Part shown: positions 4,974 through 5,473 of the stretch, piece after piece
How positions within the stretch are numbered: position 1 is the first letter of the stretch
Layout of the letters: every line of letters begins with the position of its first letter
Assembly: GCA_020723725.1 (NCBI GenBank)
Contig: DYIG01000115.1
Location: 1-5,473, forward strand
Reading direction: 5' to 3'
From: Thermaerobacter marianensis
Lineage (GTDB): Bacteria; Bacillota; Sulfobacillia; DYIH01; DYIG01
DNA: 5,473 nucleotides
Program-made: the position numbers and the translations under genes
Notes under the pieces: generated by a model
Seen by the model: only the letters and a program-made list of their open reading frames with translations
Told to the model about the DNA's origin: nothing
Database searches by the model: none

Positions 4974-5473
4974 GCGCCCTCGTCGCCGTAAGTCTCCTTC
5001 AGTTTCTCCACCACCGCGGGGTCGGCCAGCGTGGTGGTGTCACCGAGGGCCCGCCCCTCGGCGATATCGCGCAGCAGGCGACGCATGATCTTGCCGCTGC
5101 GGGTCTTGGGGAGGTCAGCAGTAAAGATGATATCCTCCGGGCGGGCAATGGCCCCGATTTTCTTCGCCACGTGTTCCTTCAATTCAGCGGCCAGTTCCCG
5201 GGTAGCGGGAACACCCTCCTTGATGATGACAAAGGCGGTAATGGCCTGGCCTTTCAACTCATGGGGGCGTCCGATGACAGCGGCCTCGGCCACAGCGTGG
5301 TGATCCACCAGTGCGCTTTCAACCTCCATCGTGCCGATGCGATGACCGGATACGTTGACCACGTCGTCAACCCGCCCGAGGACCCAGAAGTAACCGTCAG
5401 CATCCCGCTTTGCCCCGTCGCCGCTGAAGTATATCCCCGGGAAGCGGCTCCAGTAGGTCTGGATGAAGCGCTC
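4970..5473 (-). CDS. acs: Acetyl-CoA synthetase (AMP-forming), C-terminal part
   Basis: This is the last 167 residues of an acyl-adenylate-forming enzyme of about 650 residues; the frame is open to the right edge of the window. Counting from that edge, it shows FPGIYFSGDGAKRDADGYFWVLGRVDD (11-37), covering the conserved YxxGD-type motif and the hinge Asp, then NVSGHRIGTMEVESAL at the start of the mobile C-terminal domain. Near the end lies PKTRSGKIMRR, whose Lys (about residue 128) is the catalytic lysine that is acetylated for control in well-studied Acs enzymes. The YWSRFPGIYFSGD and GHRIGTMEVESALV wording is typical of acetyl-CoA synthetase (acetate + ATP + CoA to acetyl-CoA + AMP + PPi) in the cytoplasm, rather than longer-chain acyl-CoA ligases. 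Propionyl-CoA synthetase cannot be fully excluded without the N-terminal part. No terminator follows; the promoter of the next gene overlaps its stop codon. Confidence 0.92.
   Translation of the reverse strand, partial: ERFIQTYWSRFPGIYFSGDGAKRDADGYFWVLGRVDDVVNVSGHRIGTMEVESALVDHHAVAEAAVIGRPHELKGQAITAFVIIKEGVPATRELAAELKEHVAKKIGAIARPEDIIFTADLPKTRSGKIMRRLLRDIAEGRALGDTTTLADPAVVEKLKETYGDEGA

Overview
The window looks like an accessory stretch of a bacterial chromosome. Strong purine-rich ribosome binding sites (AAGGAG, GGAGGGG), a GTG start, a lipoprotein signal and the mix of families (Uma2, MNT/HEPN pair, single CapA-like lipoprotein, MauE-redoxin fusion) suggest a Gram-positive Firmicute of the Desulfotomaculum/Moorella type. 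No rRNA, tRNA or marker gene is present, so this placement is inference.

Left half, plus strand: (1) the 3' part of an Uma2-family (DUF820) nuclease-fold gene, entering from the left edge; (2) a CapA/PGA_cap-type metallophosphatase-fold lipoprotein; (3) a two-gene MNT nucleotidyltransferase / HEPN (MntA-HepT-like) toxin-antitoxin pair whose genes overlap by the four bases GTGA.

Right half, minus strand, read right to left: (4) the C-terminal quarter of acetyl-CoA synthetase (acs), entering from the right edge; (5) a secreted protein with a signal peptide, a discoidin (F5/8 type C) domain, a fibronectin type III domain and an unassigned beta-rich C-terminal domain; (6) a membrane protein joining a MauE/DoxX-like region with a CxC motif to an extracytoplasmic-type thioredoxin domain with a CxxC motif. 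The two halves converge, with only 5 bases between the HEPN stop and the MauE-redoxin stop.

The best regulatory signal lies in the 51-base gap between acs and the secreted protein. A TTGACA box overlaps the acs stop codon and sits exactly 17 bases from a TATCAT box. Just downstream, a perfect 10-bp inverted repeat spans the predicted transcription start, the Shine-Dalgarno sequence and the start codon. This arrangement suggests that the secreted protein, and perhaps the redox gene behind it, has its own repressible promoter separate from acs.

The toxin-antitoxin pair is the only recognisable defence-type module. Its HEPN protein carries R-x4-N-x-Y where the textbook motif is R-x4-H-x-Y. I saw no CRISPR array, insertion sequence, tRNA or convincing intrinsic terminator, and no gene-free stretch longer than about 150 bases.
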